Shown: positions 44,717 through 53,015, numbered from the stretch's first letter. The stretch: 64,000 nucleotides of DNA from Streptomyces sp. Act143 (GCF_003143935.1 NZ_QFRX01000001.1:8395507-8459506); one strand, 5' to 3'. The notes: a model not told the origin generated them from the letters alone. Program-made: numbers and translations.

Positions 44717-45569
44717 GCACCGGCGGACACACCATCGGCCGCCCCATCCAGGCCAAAGACATGATCGCCGCCTATCTCGACCGGGGCGGCAGAACTCATT
44801 GCGCCGCCTGCGGACCGACTACGTAGACATCTACTGGCTGCACAACTTCGACCCCGTCACGCCCCTTGAGGAGACCCTCCGCGCCCTCGACGACCTGGTC
44901 GCAGCCGGCAAGGTCCGCTACATCGGGTTCTCCGACATCCCCGCCTGGGCGACCGCCGAGGCAGCCACCATCGCCCGCTTCCGCGGCTGGGCACCGATCA
45001 CCGCGGTGCAGCTGGAGTACTCCCTGCTGGAGCGCACCTCGGAAGGTGAGCTGATCCCCATGGCAGAGGCCATGGGCATGGGGGTGCCGGCGTGGGGGCC
45101 GCTGAGGAGCGGCTTCCTGTCCGGCAAGTACTCCAGCGCCGCGACCGGCCCGGTGGACACCGCTCGCGCGAGCCTGGTGGGCGCCCCCAGCGCGTCCGAC
45201 TATGCCGTCATCGACGCCCTCAACGACATCGCGGGCGAGGCCGGCGCCGGCCCCGCCGAAGTGGCCCTGGCCTGGGTGCGGGGCCGTGCCGGCATCACTT
45301 CCACGCTGATCGGCGCGCGTCGCCTGGCGCAGTTGGAGGCGCACCTCCGGGCCCTGGACCTCACTCTCACCCAGGCCCAGCGGGCCGGCTTGGACGAGGT
45401 GTCCGCCCCCGCGCTGCACTTCCCGGCCGACAACAACCGGATGCTGCAGTTCGCGGGAGCCACCGTGGACGGCACCCCGTCGGTGGTATCGCCACTGCTG
45501 CGCGCCCACAGCGCCCGCTACTGCCGGACCGGCCCTGCTCGCGGACGGCTCAAACCGACAGTTACTTGA
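44713..45569 (+). pseudogene. Aldo/keto reductase pseudogene (internal deletion and frameshift)
   Basis: A GTG at 44713 overlaps the P450 stop (GTGA) and starts an AKR-like N-terminus ending DMIAAYLDRGG, but that frame stops at 44826. The C-terminal two thirds resumes in another frame with SLRRLRTDYVDIYWLHNFDP and runs to 45569 with conserved AKR sequence (TLEETLRALDDL in outline, GFLSGKYS, STLIGARRLAQLEAHL). The segment that should hold the catalytic Asp, Tyr and Lys is missing. A deletion of roughly 70-80 codons plus a frameshift has inactivated it. Confidence 0.82.
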
Positions 45570-45607
45570 CGCGTCAAGCAATTAGGCGTTTACTTGACCC
45601 TGCAAGT
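45565..45607. promoter_or_regulatory. Two MarR-type boxes upstream of FMN reductase
   Basis: CTTGACGCGTCAAG (45565-45578) is a perfect palindrome, identical over 14 bp to the site at 52341. ACTTGACCCTGCAAGT (45592-45607) is an imperfect copy. Their centres are 28 bp apart and they lie 60-100 bp before the start at 45666. Confidence 0.78.
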
Positions 45608-45665
45608 ACTGCATGGCTGGGCGAGCGCAGGTTCAGGCCCGGCCGACCGAGGAGAGAGCGTCACC

Positions 45666-46226
45666 ATGACCAAGATCGGAATCATCATCGGCAGCACCAG
45701 GCCGGGTCGTAACGGCGAAGCCGTCGCTCGCTGGGTGCACGAGGTCGCTTCCGAGCGCACCGACGCCGAGTTCGAGCTCGTCGATCTGCTGGACTACAAG
45801 CTGCCCGTCCTGGACGAGGCGTACCCCGCCTCCCTGGGCAACTACACCCAGCCCCACACCCAGGCCTGGGCGGAGAAGATCGCGTCGTTCGACGGCTTCG
45901 TCATCGTCACGCCGGAGTACAACCGCTCCGTGCCGGGCGCGCTGAAGAACGCGATCGACTTCCTGTACGCCGAGTGGAACAACAAGGCCGTCGGCTTCGT
46001 CAGCTACGGCTCGCTCGGTGGCGCCCGCGCGGTGGAGCACCTGCGCGGTATCGCGGGCGAGCTTCAGTTGGCCGACGTCCGCTCGCAGGTCGCCCTCTCG
46101 CTGTTCACCGACTTCGAGAATTTCAGCGTCTTCAAGCCGGCCGACATCCAGCGCGACACGCTGGTCACCACGCTGGACCAGGTCGTGGCCTGGGCGAAGG
46201 CCCTCGCCCCGCTGCGCGCCGCCTGA
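45666..46226 (+). CDS. NADPH-dependent FMN reductase / NAD(P)H quinone oxidoreductase
   Basis: The 186-residue flavodoxin-like protein opens MTKIGIIIGSTRPGRNGEAV, with the FMN-phosphate loop GSTRPGRNG, and has PEYNRSVPGALKNAIDF and SYGSLGGARA as further flavin-contacting segments. It reduces FMN or quinones with NADPH and could supply reduced flavin to the LLM monooxygenase at 47269. Two MarR boxes precede it and a 34-bp palindromic terminator follows. Confidence 0.93.
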   Translation: MTKIGIIIGSTRPGRNGEAVARWVHEVASERTDAEFELVDLLDYKLPVLDEAYPASLGNYTQPHTQAWAEKIASFDGFVIVTPEYNRSVPGALKNAIDFLYAEWNNKAVGFVSYGSLGGARAVEHLRGIAGELQLADVRSQVALSLFTDFENFSVFKPADIQRDTLVTTLDQVVAWAKALAPLRAA

Positions 46227-46504
46227 GCCGACTGCCGCCGCTTTCCCCGACGTCGGGGAAAGCGGCGGAAGCCGGTCCGCCAAGGGACGGACCGACACGG
46301 CTCTGCGCCACTCCGGGCTCACCTTGTCCAGGTCGCGGTCGGTCTCCGTGTCACCCCGGGACCGAGTACAGCAGCCCTCCACACCCCCGGGTGAGGCTCG
46401 GGCCGCACACGGGAGCCCCTGGCCCAAGGCCGACCCCGAGGGGCGTGAACTCCTCGTGCGCTCCGTCCGTTTCCGGCGCTCCGACCCTGCCGGGGTATAC
46501 GGGG
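46227..46504. other. Intergenic region between convergent FMN reductase and marR
   Basis: 278 bases. The terminator is at 46235-46268 and nothing else is recognised. Confidence 0.5.
46235..46268. terminator. Perfect 34-bp palindromic terminator
   Basis: CCGCCGCTTTCCCCGAC (46235-46251) is followed directly by its reverse complement (46252-46268), 9 nt after the FMN reductase stop. Confidence 0.8.
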
Positions 46505-46978
46505 TCAGCGTTCCCGCCGCGACTCCGTCGATGCGCGCAGCGCCGCCGAGGCATCGCCGACGGCGGCGATCTGCTCCTTTGTGAGCGGGTCGAGAAACAG
46601 CTCCCGGATCGCCCGCAGATGCGGAAGCGTCGCCCCCTGGAAGGCGTCGGCGCCCTCGTCCGTGAGCACCACCTCGGCGCCGCGGCTGTCGGCTGCGCAT
46701 ACCTCGCGTCGCACCAGCCCGCGGCGCTCCATGCGTGCGAGCTGATGGGAGAGGCGGCTGCGCTCCCACTCCAGTCTCTGGGCCAGGACCGAGGGGCGCA
46801 GCCGTGTGCCGTCCGCCTCGCTGAGGGTGAGCAGCACCGAATAGTCCGCGGCGGACAGCGAGGAGTCCCTCTGTAGTCGCGCGGTGAGCTCGGTGCGGAG
46901 CAGCTGCGCGGATTCGATGAAGTCCCGCCAGATCAGCAGCTCCTCGGTGGTGGGGTATGCCCTGCGCCGCCCGCCCAT
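46505..46978 (-). CDS. MarR family transcriptional regulator
   Basis: A 157-residue winged-helix protein. Helix-turn-helix and wing lie in LSAADYSVLLTLSEADGTRL, RPSVLAQRLEWERSRLSHQL and RMERRGLVRREVCAADSRGA. MarR proteins usually repress drug or aromatic-compound genes and dissociate on ligand binding or oxidation. Its own promoter holds two TTGA-N4-TCAA boxes and the same core is upstream of the P450, the FMN reductase and the SnoaL/SDR pair, so it is the likely regulator of all four. ATG at 46978 is preferred over GTG at 46981. Confidence 0.92.
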   Translation of the reverse strand: MGGRRRAYPTTEELLIWRDFIESAQLLRTELTARLQRDSSLSAADYSVLLTLSEADGTRLRPSVLAQRLEWERSRLSHQLARMERRGLVRREVCAADSRGAEVVLTDEGADAFQGATLPHLRAIRELFLDPLTKEQIAAVGDASAALRASTESRRER

Positions 46979-47268
46979 CACTCACACCCTTCGATTGACA
47001 TGTCAATCATATCGCGCAATATTTGATGAGTCAATCAAAATCCGCACAGTCAGCCGCCCGAGAACCGGCAGAGGACGATCACCATGACGGCGACCACCTT
47101 TGAGATGGCACTCGACCGCCAAGACCACCCGTGACCTGCTCCTGAGCCGCTTCGACCGCACATACGACACCCTCCGCCCACCGCGCCAGGCCCGCGCCCG
47201 CACGATCGAACCACGCGGCCGCGAAGTGGCCTCGCCCGCGCGGGAACTGCTCACGAAGGAGCCCGCCC
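46979..47268. other. Divergent promoter region marR / LLM monooxygenase
   Basis: 290 bases. The left end carries the MarR boxes. The right part (47125-47275) is open in one frame (LLLSRFDRTYDTLRPPRQAR) but has no start or family match. Confidence 0.5.
46993..47039. promoter_or_regulatory. Two MarR-type boxes at marR promoter
   Basis: GATTGACATGTCAATC (46993-47008) is a perfect palindrome. TTTGATGAGTCAATCAAA (47022-47039) is near-perfect and contains a second TTGA-N4-TCAA. They immediately precede marR, consistent with autorepression. Confidence 0.8.
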
Positions 47269-48300
47269 ATGTCTGACCTCGTTCTCGGCCTGGACACGTT
47301 CGGAGACGTGCCCGTGGACGACACCGGCGCCCCGCTCACCCACGCCGGGGCGATCCGGCAGATCGTCGACGAGGCCGTGCTCGCCGACGACGTCGGCGTC
47401 GACGTCCTCGCCATCGGCGAACACCACCGCCCCGAGTGGGCGGTGTCGACCCCGGAGACCGTGCTCGCCGGCATCGCCACCCGTACCCGGCGCATCCGTC
47501 TGTCCTCCGGTGTGACCGTGCTCAGTTCCGACGACCCGGTCCGGGTGTTCCAGCGGTTCGCGACGGTCGACGCGCTCTCCGGCGGCCGCGCCGAAGTCAT
47601 CCTCGGCCGCGGCTCCTCCACCGAGTCGTTCCCCCTCTTCGGCTACGACCTCGGTGACTACGACGTGCTGTTCGAGGAGAAGCTCGACCTGTTCGTACGG
47701 CTGCTCAAAGAGGAACCCGTCACCTGGAAGGGCACCGTGCGGGCCCCGCTGGACCACGCCGAGGTCTTCCCCCGGACCGAGTCCGGGCGTCTGACCACCT
47801 GGGTCGGGGTCGGCGGCTCACCCCAGTCGGTCATCCGCACCGCGCGTCACGGCCTGTCGCTGATGCTCGCGATCATCGGCGGTTCCTCCGAACGCTTCGT
47901 TCCCTACGTCGACCTATACCACCGCGCGACGGCCGAGTTCGGCACCCCCGCCCGCCCGGTGGGCATGCACTCGCCCGGTTTCGTCGCCGACACCGACGAG
48001 GAGGCCCGTGAGATTTACTGGCAGCCGTACCGGCAGATCCGCGACCGCATCGGAGCACTGCGCGGCTGGCCGCCGCTGCGCCGCGTCGAGTACGAGACCG
48101 AGATCGCTCACGGCTCCCTCTACGTCGGCTCGCCCGAGACGGTCGCCCGCAAGATCGCGGCTGCCGTCCGAGGGCTCGGCGTCGGCCGGTTCGACCTCCT
48201 CTACACCGCGGGAGCCCTGCCGGTCAGCGCCCGGCTCCGCGCGGTCGAGCTGTACGGCACGAAGGTCGTCCCACTGGTCCGCGACATGCTGGCCGACTGA
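47269..48300 (+). CDS. LLM class flavin-dependent oxidoreductase (luciferase-like)
   Basis: The 343-residue TIM-barrel protein has the bacterial-luciferase family landmarks: VDVLAIGEHHRPEWAVSTP, TRRIRLSSGVTVLSSDDPVR, and RAEVILGRGSSTESFPLFGY. It uses FMNH2 or F420 to oxidise small molecules. A flavin reductase 1 kb upstream could supply the cofactor. The C-terminal GSLYVGSPETVARKI is typical of the class. GAAGGAG precedes the ATG at 47269. Confidence 0.92.
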   Translation: MSDLVLGLDTFGDVPVDDTGAPLTHAGAIRQIVDEAVLADDVGVDVLAIGEHHRPEWAVSTPETVLAGIATRTRRIRLSSGVTVLSSDDPVRVFQRFATVDALSGGRAEVILGRGSSTESFPLFGYDLGDYDVLFEEKLDLFVRLLKEEPVTWKGTVRAPLDHAEVFPRTESGRLTTWVGVGGSPQSVIRTARHGLSLMLAIIGGSSERFVPYVDLYHRATAEFGTPARPVGMHSPGFVADTDEEAREIYWQPYRQIRDRIGALRGWPPLRRVEYETEIAHGSLYVGSPETVARKIAAAVRGLGVGRFDLLYTAGALPVSARLRAVELYGTKVVPLVRDMLAD

Positions 48301-48352
48301 CCCGGGCGCCGAGAAAGCGGGCAACATCCTGCTGGACCGGTTCCCGCACCGC

Positions 48353-48443
48353 GAGCAACGAGCAACGAGCAACAAGCAAAAAGCAACAAGCAACGAGTAG
48401 CGAGCAGCGAGCAGCAAGCAACGAGCAACAAGCAACGAGCAAT
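48353..48443 (+). repeat. 7-bp microsatellite, 13 units
   Basis: Thirteen consecutive heptamers of the form (G/A)AGCAAC, with minor variants (AAGCAAA, GAGTAGC, GAGCAGC, GAGCAAT), run without interruption. The array ends one base before GGAGGTG, the ribosome binding site of the crotonase at 48461. Confidence 0.9.
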
Positions 48444-48460
48444 GGAGGTGTGCACCACAG

Positions 48461-49270
48461 ATGCCGAACCCAACCCCCCAGTCACCCCTCAAGGTGGTGC
48501 GACGATCCCCGTCGTACTGGCGCGTGACGTTCGACAATCCACCGATCAACCTGGTCAGCTACGACGTCTTCGCGGCGCTCGCGGACCTCGTCGACCGGAT
48601 GGAGGCGGACGAGGACCTGAAAGTGGTGGTCTTCGACAGCGCGGACCCGGACTTCTTCCTGGCGCACTTCGACCTGGTGCCGCCGAAGGAGCCGTACACG
48701 GGGCCGAGCTGGCTGGAGACCGCCGCGCGCATGGCCCGCTCCCGGGTCATCACCATCGCCTCCGTCCGCGGCCGGGCGCGCGGTGTGGGCAGCGAGTTCA
48801 CGCTCGCCTGCGACATGCGGTTCGCCAGCAAGGAAAAGGCCGTCCTGGGCCAGCCGGAGGTGGGGGCAGGGATCACACCGGGCGGCGGGGCGACGGAGCG
48901 GCTCCCGCTGCTGGTGGGCAGAGGCCGGGCGCTGGAGATCATCGCGGCGGCCGACGACTTCGACGCGGAAACGGCCGAGCGGTACGGCTGGATCAACCGG
49001 GCGCTTCCCGACGCCGAACTGGACGCCTACGTCGACCGGGTCGCCACGCGCATCGCCTCCTTCGACCGTCGGCCGCTGGCCGAGGTGAAGTCCCTGATCA
49101 ACCGGTCCACGCTGCCGTCCGAGACGGACCTGGAGGCCGGTCAGGACACCTTCCGCACGGCACTGACCTGGCCGGAGGCGCAGGAAAGGGTTCGCCGGCT
49201 CCTCCAGCGCGGCATGCAGCAGCGCGGCGACCTCGAGTACCGACTGGGCGAGGGGATCGCCGACGAGTGA
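48461..49270 (+). CDS. Enoyl-CoA hydratase/isomerase family protein, copy 2
   Basis: The 269-residue crotonase-fold protein keeps Glu112 (GVGSEFTLA) and Glu133 (GQPEVG) and begins with the shared SPSYWRVTFDNPPINLVS. It is closer to copy 1 than to copy 3 by eye (FDSADPDFFLAHFDL versus FDSADPEFYLAHYDL). It should act on an acyl-CoA. GGAGGTG lies 10 nt before the ATG at 48461, directly after a heptanucleotide array. It is convergent with copy 3. Confidence 0.9.
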   Translation: MPNPTPQSPLKVVRRSPSYWRVTFDNPPINLVSYDVFAALADLVDRMEADEDLKVVVFDSADPDFFLAHFDLVPPKEPYTGPSWLETAARMARSRVITIASVRGRARGVGSEFTLACDMRFASKEKAVLGQPEVGAGITPGGGATERLPLLVGRGRALEIIAAADDFDAETAERYGWINRALPDAELDAYVDRVATRIASFDRRPLAEVKSLINRSTLPSETDLEAGQDTFRTALTWPEAQERVRRLLQRGMQQRGDLEYRLGEGIADE

Positions 49271-49447
49271 GCACCGGGGCCGCGCACTCAAGCACGTGGC
49301 TGTATCGGCCTCCGCCGCCCCGCCCGCCCGCAGCCTGACAGCCCGCAGGGCAGCAGGTACCTGCCGCTTGCCCGGCCCTCGACCGTCGCGGCACCTGCCG
49401 CCACGGGGCCCCGCAGCCCGCCCGGGAGGCGACCGAAAAGGGACGCG

Positions 49448-49518
49448 GCGCACCAACGCCGCCGGGCGTCGGGACACGAGCACCGTGTCTGTCCCGACGC
49501 CCGGCGGCGTTGGTGCGC
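49448..49518. terminator. 28-bp perfect stem, bidirectional terminator
   Basis: The arm 49448-49475 (start GCGCACCAACGCCGCC) is exactly complementary to 49491-49518, with a 15-nt loop that can itself pair (ACACG/CGTGT). It sits between two convergent crotonase genes. Confidence 0.85.
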
Positions 49519-49533
49519 GATCCGGCGCGTCCC

Positions 49534-50352
49534 TCACTCGGCCACGCGACGGCCCAGGTCGAGTTCGACGCCGTCCGGCTGCTGCAGACCGGCGGCGAAG
49601 AGCCGCTTGATCCGGTCGGTGTTCTCCGGCCGGCCGGAGGTACGGAAGAAGGTCGTCAGCGCCGTCCCGAACTCCTCGACGGGAGGCTGGGTGACCGCGT
49701 CGACGAGCGCCTTCGCCTCGCGTACGGCCACCTTGTCGAAGCCGGCGATGCGGCGGGCGAACGTGTCGGCGAACTGCTCCAGTTCGTCCTCCGGCACGAC
49801 GCGGTTGACGTAGCCGTAGGCCGCCGCGAGCTCGGCGGGGAAGTCGTCGGCGCCCAGCAGGATCTCCAGCGCGCGGCCCCGGCCGACCAGGCGCGGCAGC
49901 CGCCCGGTGGGGTTGCCGCCGGGGACCGACCCGATCCCGACCTCGAACTGCCCGAGGACGGCGCCCGGTCCCGCGAAGCGGATGTCGGTCGCGAGGACGA
50001 ACTCGCTGCCGGCGCCCCGGGCCCGGCCGTTGATCTCGCTGATGGTGACGGCGGGGACCTTGCCGAGCCGGTACAGGTTGTCGGCGAAGGGATGCAGGCC
50101 GGACGCGGCCGGCTTCATCGCGGCCACCCGGGAGCGGTCCGCCAGCATGTCCCAGTGCGCCATGAAGAAGTCCGGATTGGCGCTGCGGAAGAGCACGACC
50201 GTCAGGTCGGGAGCCTGCTCGATGCGGGTGACCAGCTCAGCGAGCTGCTCGATGGTGTCCGGGTCGATGAGATTGATGTCGCCGTTGGAGAACGTCACCT
50301 TCCAGTAGGAGGGGGTGATCTCTTGCACGGTGAACTGCTCGGTGCTGCTCAT
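49534..50352 (-). CDS. Enoyl-CoA hydratase/isomerase family protein, copy 3
   Basis: A 272-residue crotonase-fold protein with Glu117 (GAGSEFVLA) and Glu137 (GQFEVG) conserved. Its N-terminus TPSYWKVTFSNGDINLID matches the pattern of copies 1 and 2. The substrate is unknown. The ATG at 50352 is preceded by GAAAGGCATTCCCG. A small hypothetical gene and an MFS gene lie upstream on the same strand. Confidence 0.9.
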   Translation of the reverse strand: MSSTEQFTVQEITPSYWKVTFSNGDINLIDPDTIEQLAELVTRIEQAPDLTVVLFRSANPDFFMAHWDMLADRSRVAAMKPAASGLHPFADNLYRLGKVPAVTISEINGRARGAGSEFVLATDIRFAGPGAVLGQFEVGIGSVPGGNPTGRLPRLVGRGRALEILLGADDFPAELAAAYGYVNRVVPEDELEQFADTFARRIAGFDKVAVREAKALVDAVTQPPVEEFGTALTTFFRTSGRPENTDRIKRLFAAGLQQPDGVELDLGRRVAE

Positions 50353-50430
50353 CGGGAATGCCTTTCTGCGGGTGGGCGGGGTGTGCGGGGCGCGGGGCGC
50401 TTCGGCTCCGCCGGGACAGCGGTCGCCTTG

Positions 50431-50748
50431 TCAGTGCGCCTCGTGCAGGGTGTGGGTGTCGAGGGCCCCGAACTCGTCGCCGGTTCGGTGCTCCCAGCCG
50501 GGCACCGGGCCTTGGAGGTGTGTGGCCGACGCGCCGCGGTGGAGGCGGTACTCCGCGTACGCCGGGACCGGGACCGGAACGGGACGGGGAAGCCCGCGGT
50601 GCCGGCCGTGGCCCGGGCACGCGTCGCCCAGCACGGCTCGGCACTCCTCGTCGGCGCACTCGCCCCGATGGCGGCCGGTGCCCGGGCGGGCGAGGTCGCT
50701 CATGACCCAGGAGCGGACGGTCCGGATGTCGGTCATGACATGAGACAT
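50431..50748 (-). CDS. Hypothetical protein, 105 residues
   Basis: No family is recognised. The ATG at 50748 has AGGGAGAG 4 nt upstream, which is the main support. The product (start MSHVMTDIRTVRSWVMSDLA) has a short Cys/His-containing stretch ECADEECRAVLGDACPGHGR, then a proline-rich middle and the ending EFGALDTHTLHEAH. It lies between a crotonase and an MFS gene on the same strand. It might be real but untypical, or spurious. Confidence 0.45.
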   Translation of the reverse strand: MSHVMTDIRTVRSWVMSDLARPGTGRHRGECADEECRAVLGDACPGHGRHRGLPRPVPVPVPAYAEYRLHRGASATHLQGPVPGWEHRTGDEFGALDTHTLHEAH

Positions 50749-50848
50749 GTTTCTCTCCCTCTACAGGATGGCCCGCCGGTCGCCGGTGCGCCCGGTGCCG
50801 GGTGTCTCGGCTGACCACAGGGTGCGCGGGTGATCGATCCGGTAGCCG

Positions 50849-52084
50849 TCACCGCGTGATCCCGGCGGTCACGGCCGTACCTGCGGTGTGGCGGTGGGCG
50901 CGCAGGGCGTGCCAGAGCAGGGCGAGGGCCGCCAGGAGCAGGAAGCCCAGTCCGCCGGAGACCACGCCGGTCCACCCGAAGGCGGAGAACAGCACTCCAC
51001 CGACGCCGGCGCCGGTCGCGCCTCCGGCGAACACCGTGAACATGTAGACGGTGTTGAGGCGGGCCCTGATCGCGGGCCGGGCGGCGAAGATGCGTGCCTG
51101 ATTGGCGATCTGCCCGCTGGTGGTGCCGTAGCCGAGGAGGTTGCATCCGACGGCGAGCGCGATCAGGGACTGTTCGGCCAGCCCGAAGAGGGCGAAGGCC
51201 AGCAGCACCGAGATGAGGGACAGTGCGTTGACCCGCGTCGTGCCCCAGCGGTCGGCCAGCCGACCGGAATAGCGGGCGGCCAGGGCTCCCGGCACGCTGA
51301 ACAGGCCGAAGAGCCCGATGACCGCGGGGCCCAGCGCGATCGGGGCGGCGGCGAGGTGGAAGGCGAGCGACGACCAGAAGGCGGAGAAGGCCGCGAAGAC
51401 CGCCCCGCCGAGGGCGGCCGACAGACGCAGGGGAGCGTGCTCGGGTATCAGCCTGGGGAGCGATGCCAGCAGCCGCGGATAGCTCTCCGGCGCCCCGTCA
51501 CGCGCCGGCCGATCGGCCGGCATGTAGCGGGGGAGGACCAGGAGCAGGGCGCCGGTGGCCACCGCGGCGACGGCGAACCCGGCTCGCCAGGTGCCGGTGA
51601 CCTCCGCGATGAGTCCGGCGGCGGTGCGTGAGAGCAGGGCCCCGAGCGTCAGCCCCGTGCCCACCGCGCCCAGGACGCGCCCGGCGTGGCCGGGGGTCGC
51701 CATGGCGGCGACGGTCGGCATGATCACCTGCGGCAGCACGGTCGTGGCCGACATGACCAGGGTGACCATGCTCAGCAGGGTGAGCGAGGGGGCGAACGCG
51801 CCCGTGAGGAGGGCGGCGGAGGTCACCCCCAGCAGCAGTACCGACAGCCGGCGGAGCCGAGCGCCGTCGGCGAGCGGAACGATGGCGAGGATGCCCAGCG
51901 CGTAGCCGATCTGTCCGGTCGTGGCCACCAGTCCGGCAGCGGAGGGGGAGATGCGGAAGCTCCGGGCGATCTCGTCGAGGAGTGGCTGCGTGAAATAGAT
52001 GTTGGAGACGGTGATCGCAGTCGCTGTGGCGAGGACCGGGATGGTGCCCCGTCTGACACCGGGGCGGGTGACTGCGGTGGTCAT
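50849..52084 (-). CDS. MFS transporter (12-TM, sugar/drug efflux type)
   Basis: The 411-residue membrane protein has about 12 hydrophobic segments, opening TIPVLATATAITVSNIYFTQ, with a MFS loop motif PLADGARLRRLSVL between helices 2 and 3 and YSGRLADRWGTTRVN after helix 8. It resembles YgaY/YnfM-type exporters. The ATG at 52084 is preferred over longer frames. A 30-bp palindrome at 52108-52137 lies directly upstream and is repeated at the isochorismatase promoter, so the TetR at 54079 is the likely regulator. Confidence 0.9.
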   Translation of the reverse strand: MTTAVTRPGVRRGTIPVLATATAITVSNIYFTQPLLDEIARSFRISPSAAGLVATTGQIGYALGILAIVPLADGARLRRLSVLLLGVTSAALLTGAFAPSLTLLSMVTLVMSATTVLPQVIMPTVAAMATPGHAGRVLGAVGTGLTLGALLSRTAAGLIAEVTGTWRAGFAVAAVATGALLLVLPRYMPADRPARDGAPESYPRLLASLPRLIPEHAPLRLSAALGGAVFAAFSAFWSSLAFHLAAAPIALGPAVIGLFGLFSVPGALAARYSGRLADRWGTTRVNALSLISVLLAFALFGLAEQSLIALAVGCNLLGYGTTSGQIANQARIFAARPAIRARLNTVYMFTVFAGGATGAGVGGVLFSAFGWTGVVSGGLGFLLLAALALLWHALRAHRHTAGTAVTAGITR

Positions 52085-52107
52085 GAGGAACCTCGGATGG
52101 ATCGAGA

Positions 52108-52137
52108 CAATCTGGATGACGACTGTCATCCAGATTG
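52108..52137. promoter_or_regulatory. 30-bp operator at MFS promoter
   Basis: CAATCTGGATGAC (52108-52120) and GTCATCCAGATTG (52125-52137) are perfect 13-bp inverted repeats with a 4-bp centre, 24 bp upstream of the MFS start. The same 30-bp element recurs at 54782-54811. Confidence 0.85.
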
Positions 52138-52340
52138 AGGATTACTCTTGTCATCCACATAAGTCAAGCGCGCGTGCGTGGAAGTGACCTCCGCCGGTCA
52201 GATGGATGACGCCTTTCATCCCGGATTGGCACGCCTTTGCGATCACACGTGTTGCGCCCGTCACCCGCTGCGGAACGGTACGGCGCGACGGATCACCGTT
52301 GCCGGGAATGGCTTGACGATTCCCGGGGTTGAGGCAGATG

Positions 52341-52354
52341 CTTGACGCGTCAAG
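52341..52354. promoter_or_regulatory. MarR-type box upstream of SnoaL-like gene
   Basis: CTTGACGCGTCAAG, identical to 45565-45578, lies 43 bp before the start at 52398. Confidence 0.75.
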
Positions 52355-52397
52355 TAAATGGTGTATCGGCAAGCCGACCGTTCAGCAGGAGTGACCC

Positions 52398-53015
52398 ATG
52401 CCTTATCAGCAGGACCCCGAGAGCGCCTCAGACCTCACGTACGCTTCCCCGCGCAGGTCCCGCAAGAAGCTCGGTGCCGTGACCGGCCTGGCCGTCGCCG
52501 CCGCGCTGGCCGCGGTGGCGGTCCCCGCGTCCGCGCAGGACCAGGCGCCGCGACCGGCGGCCTCGTCCGAGGCGTCGCAGGGCCGCCATCTCTCGCCGTT
52601 GCAGGTCACCTCGGCGTTCTACGCCAGCTACAACGGGGACCTGGCGGCCGGCTTCGACCGCTACATCTCCAAGAACCTCGTGCTGCACGGCTTCAACGGG
52701 CCCGAGGACCGGGAGGCCTGGCTCCAGGGCGACCTGAACATCAAGGCGGGACTCACCGGGTTCAAGATGACCGTCCTCGACCAGATCGTGGAGGGCGACA
52801 AGGTCGTCACCCGCTGGAGCTTCACCGGCGTCCACACCGGCACCGTCTTCGGCATCCCCGCCTCCGGTCGCGAGGTCACCCTCAGCGGCATCTCCATCGA
52901 CCGCGTGATCCACGGTCAGTCGGTCGAGCACTGGTCGGAGGGGAACTTCGGCCGGTTCCTCGACGAACTCCGCGCTGACACGCCCCCCGAGACGGTCACA
53001 CCCAGCGCCAAGTAG
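52398..53015 (+). CDS. Secreted SnoaL-like (ester cyclase-type) protein
   Basis: A 205-residue protein. An N-terminal SPRRSRKK basic cluster and a hydrophobic stretch (LGAVTGLAVAAALAAVAVPA) ending ASA form a signal peptide, with cleavage near residue 47. The mature part is an NTF2-fold SnoaL-like domain (VTSAFYASYNGDLAAGFDRY, WSFTGVHTGTVFGIPASGRE, GNFGRFLDEL). Export is unusual for this fold. It may degrade or bind an extracellular compound. A MarR box sits 43 bp upstream and an SDR follows after a terminator-like hairpin. Confidence 0.82.
   Translation: MPYQQDPESASDLTYASPRRSRKKLGAVTGLAVAAALAAVAVPASAQDQAPRPAASSEASQGRHLSPLQVTSAFYASYNGDLAAGFDRYISKNLVLHGFNGPEDREAWLQGDLNIKAGLTGFKMTVLDQIVEGDKVVTRWSFTGVHTGTVFGIPASGREVTLSGISIDRVIHGQSVEHWSEGNFGRFLDELRADTPPETVTPSAK

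Larger units (their letters stand above)
52085..52397. other. Divergent promoter region MFS / SnoaL-like
   Basis: 313 bases with no gene. It carries the TetR-type palindrome at 52108-52137, a partial half-site pair GGATGA/TCATCC at 52204-52221, and the MarR box at 52341-52354. Two regulators appear to act here. Confidence 0.6.

Noticed and set aside
48353..48443. Coding region for a Leu/Cys/Ala-rich minus-strand peptide.
   Set aside because: A 7-bp repeat reads through all frames and gives repetitive peptides by chance; it is better explained as a microsatellite.
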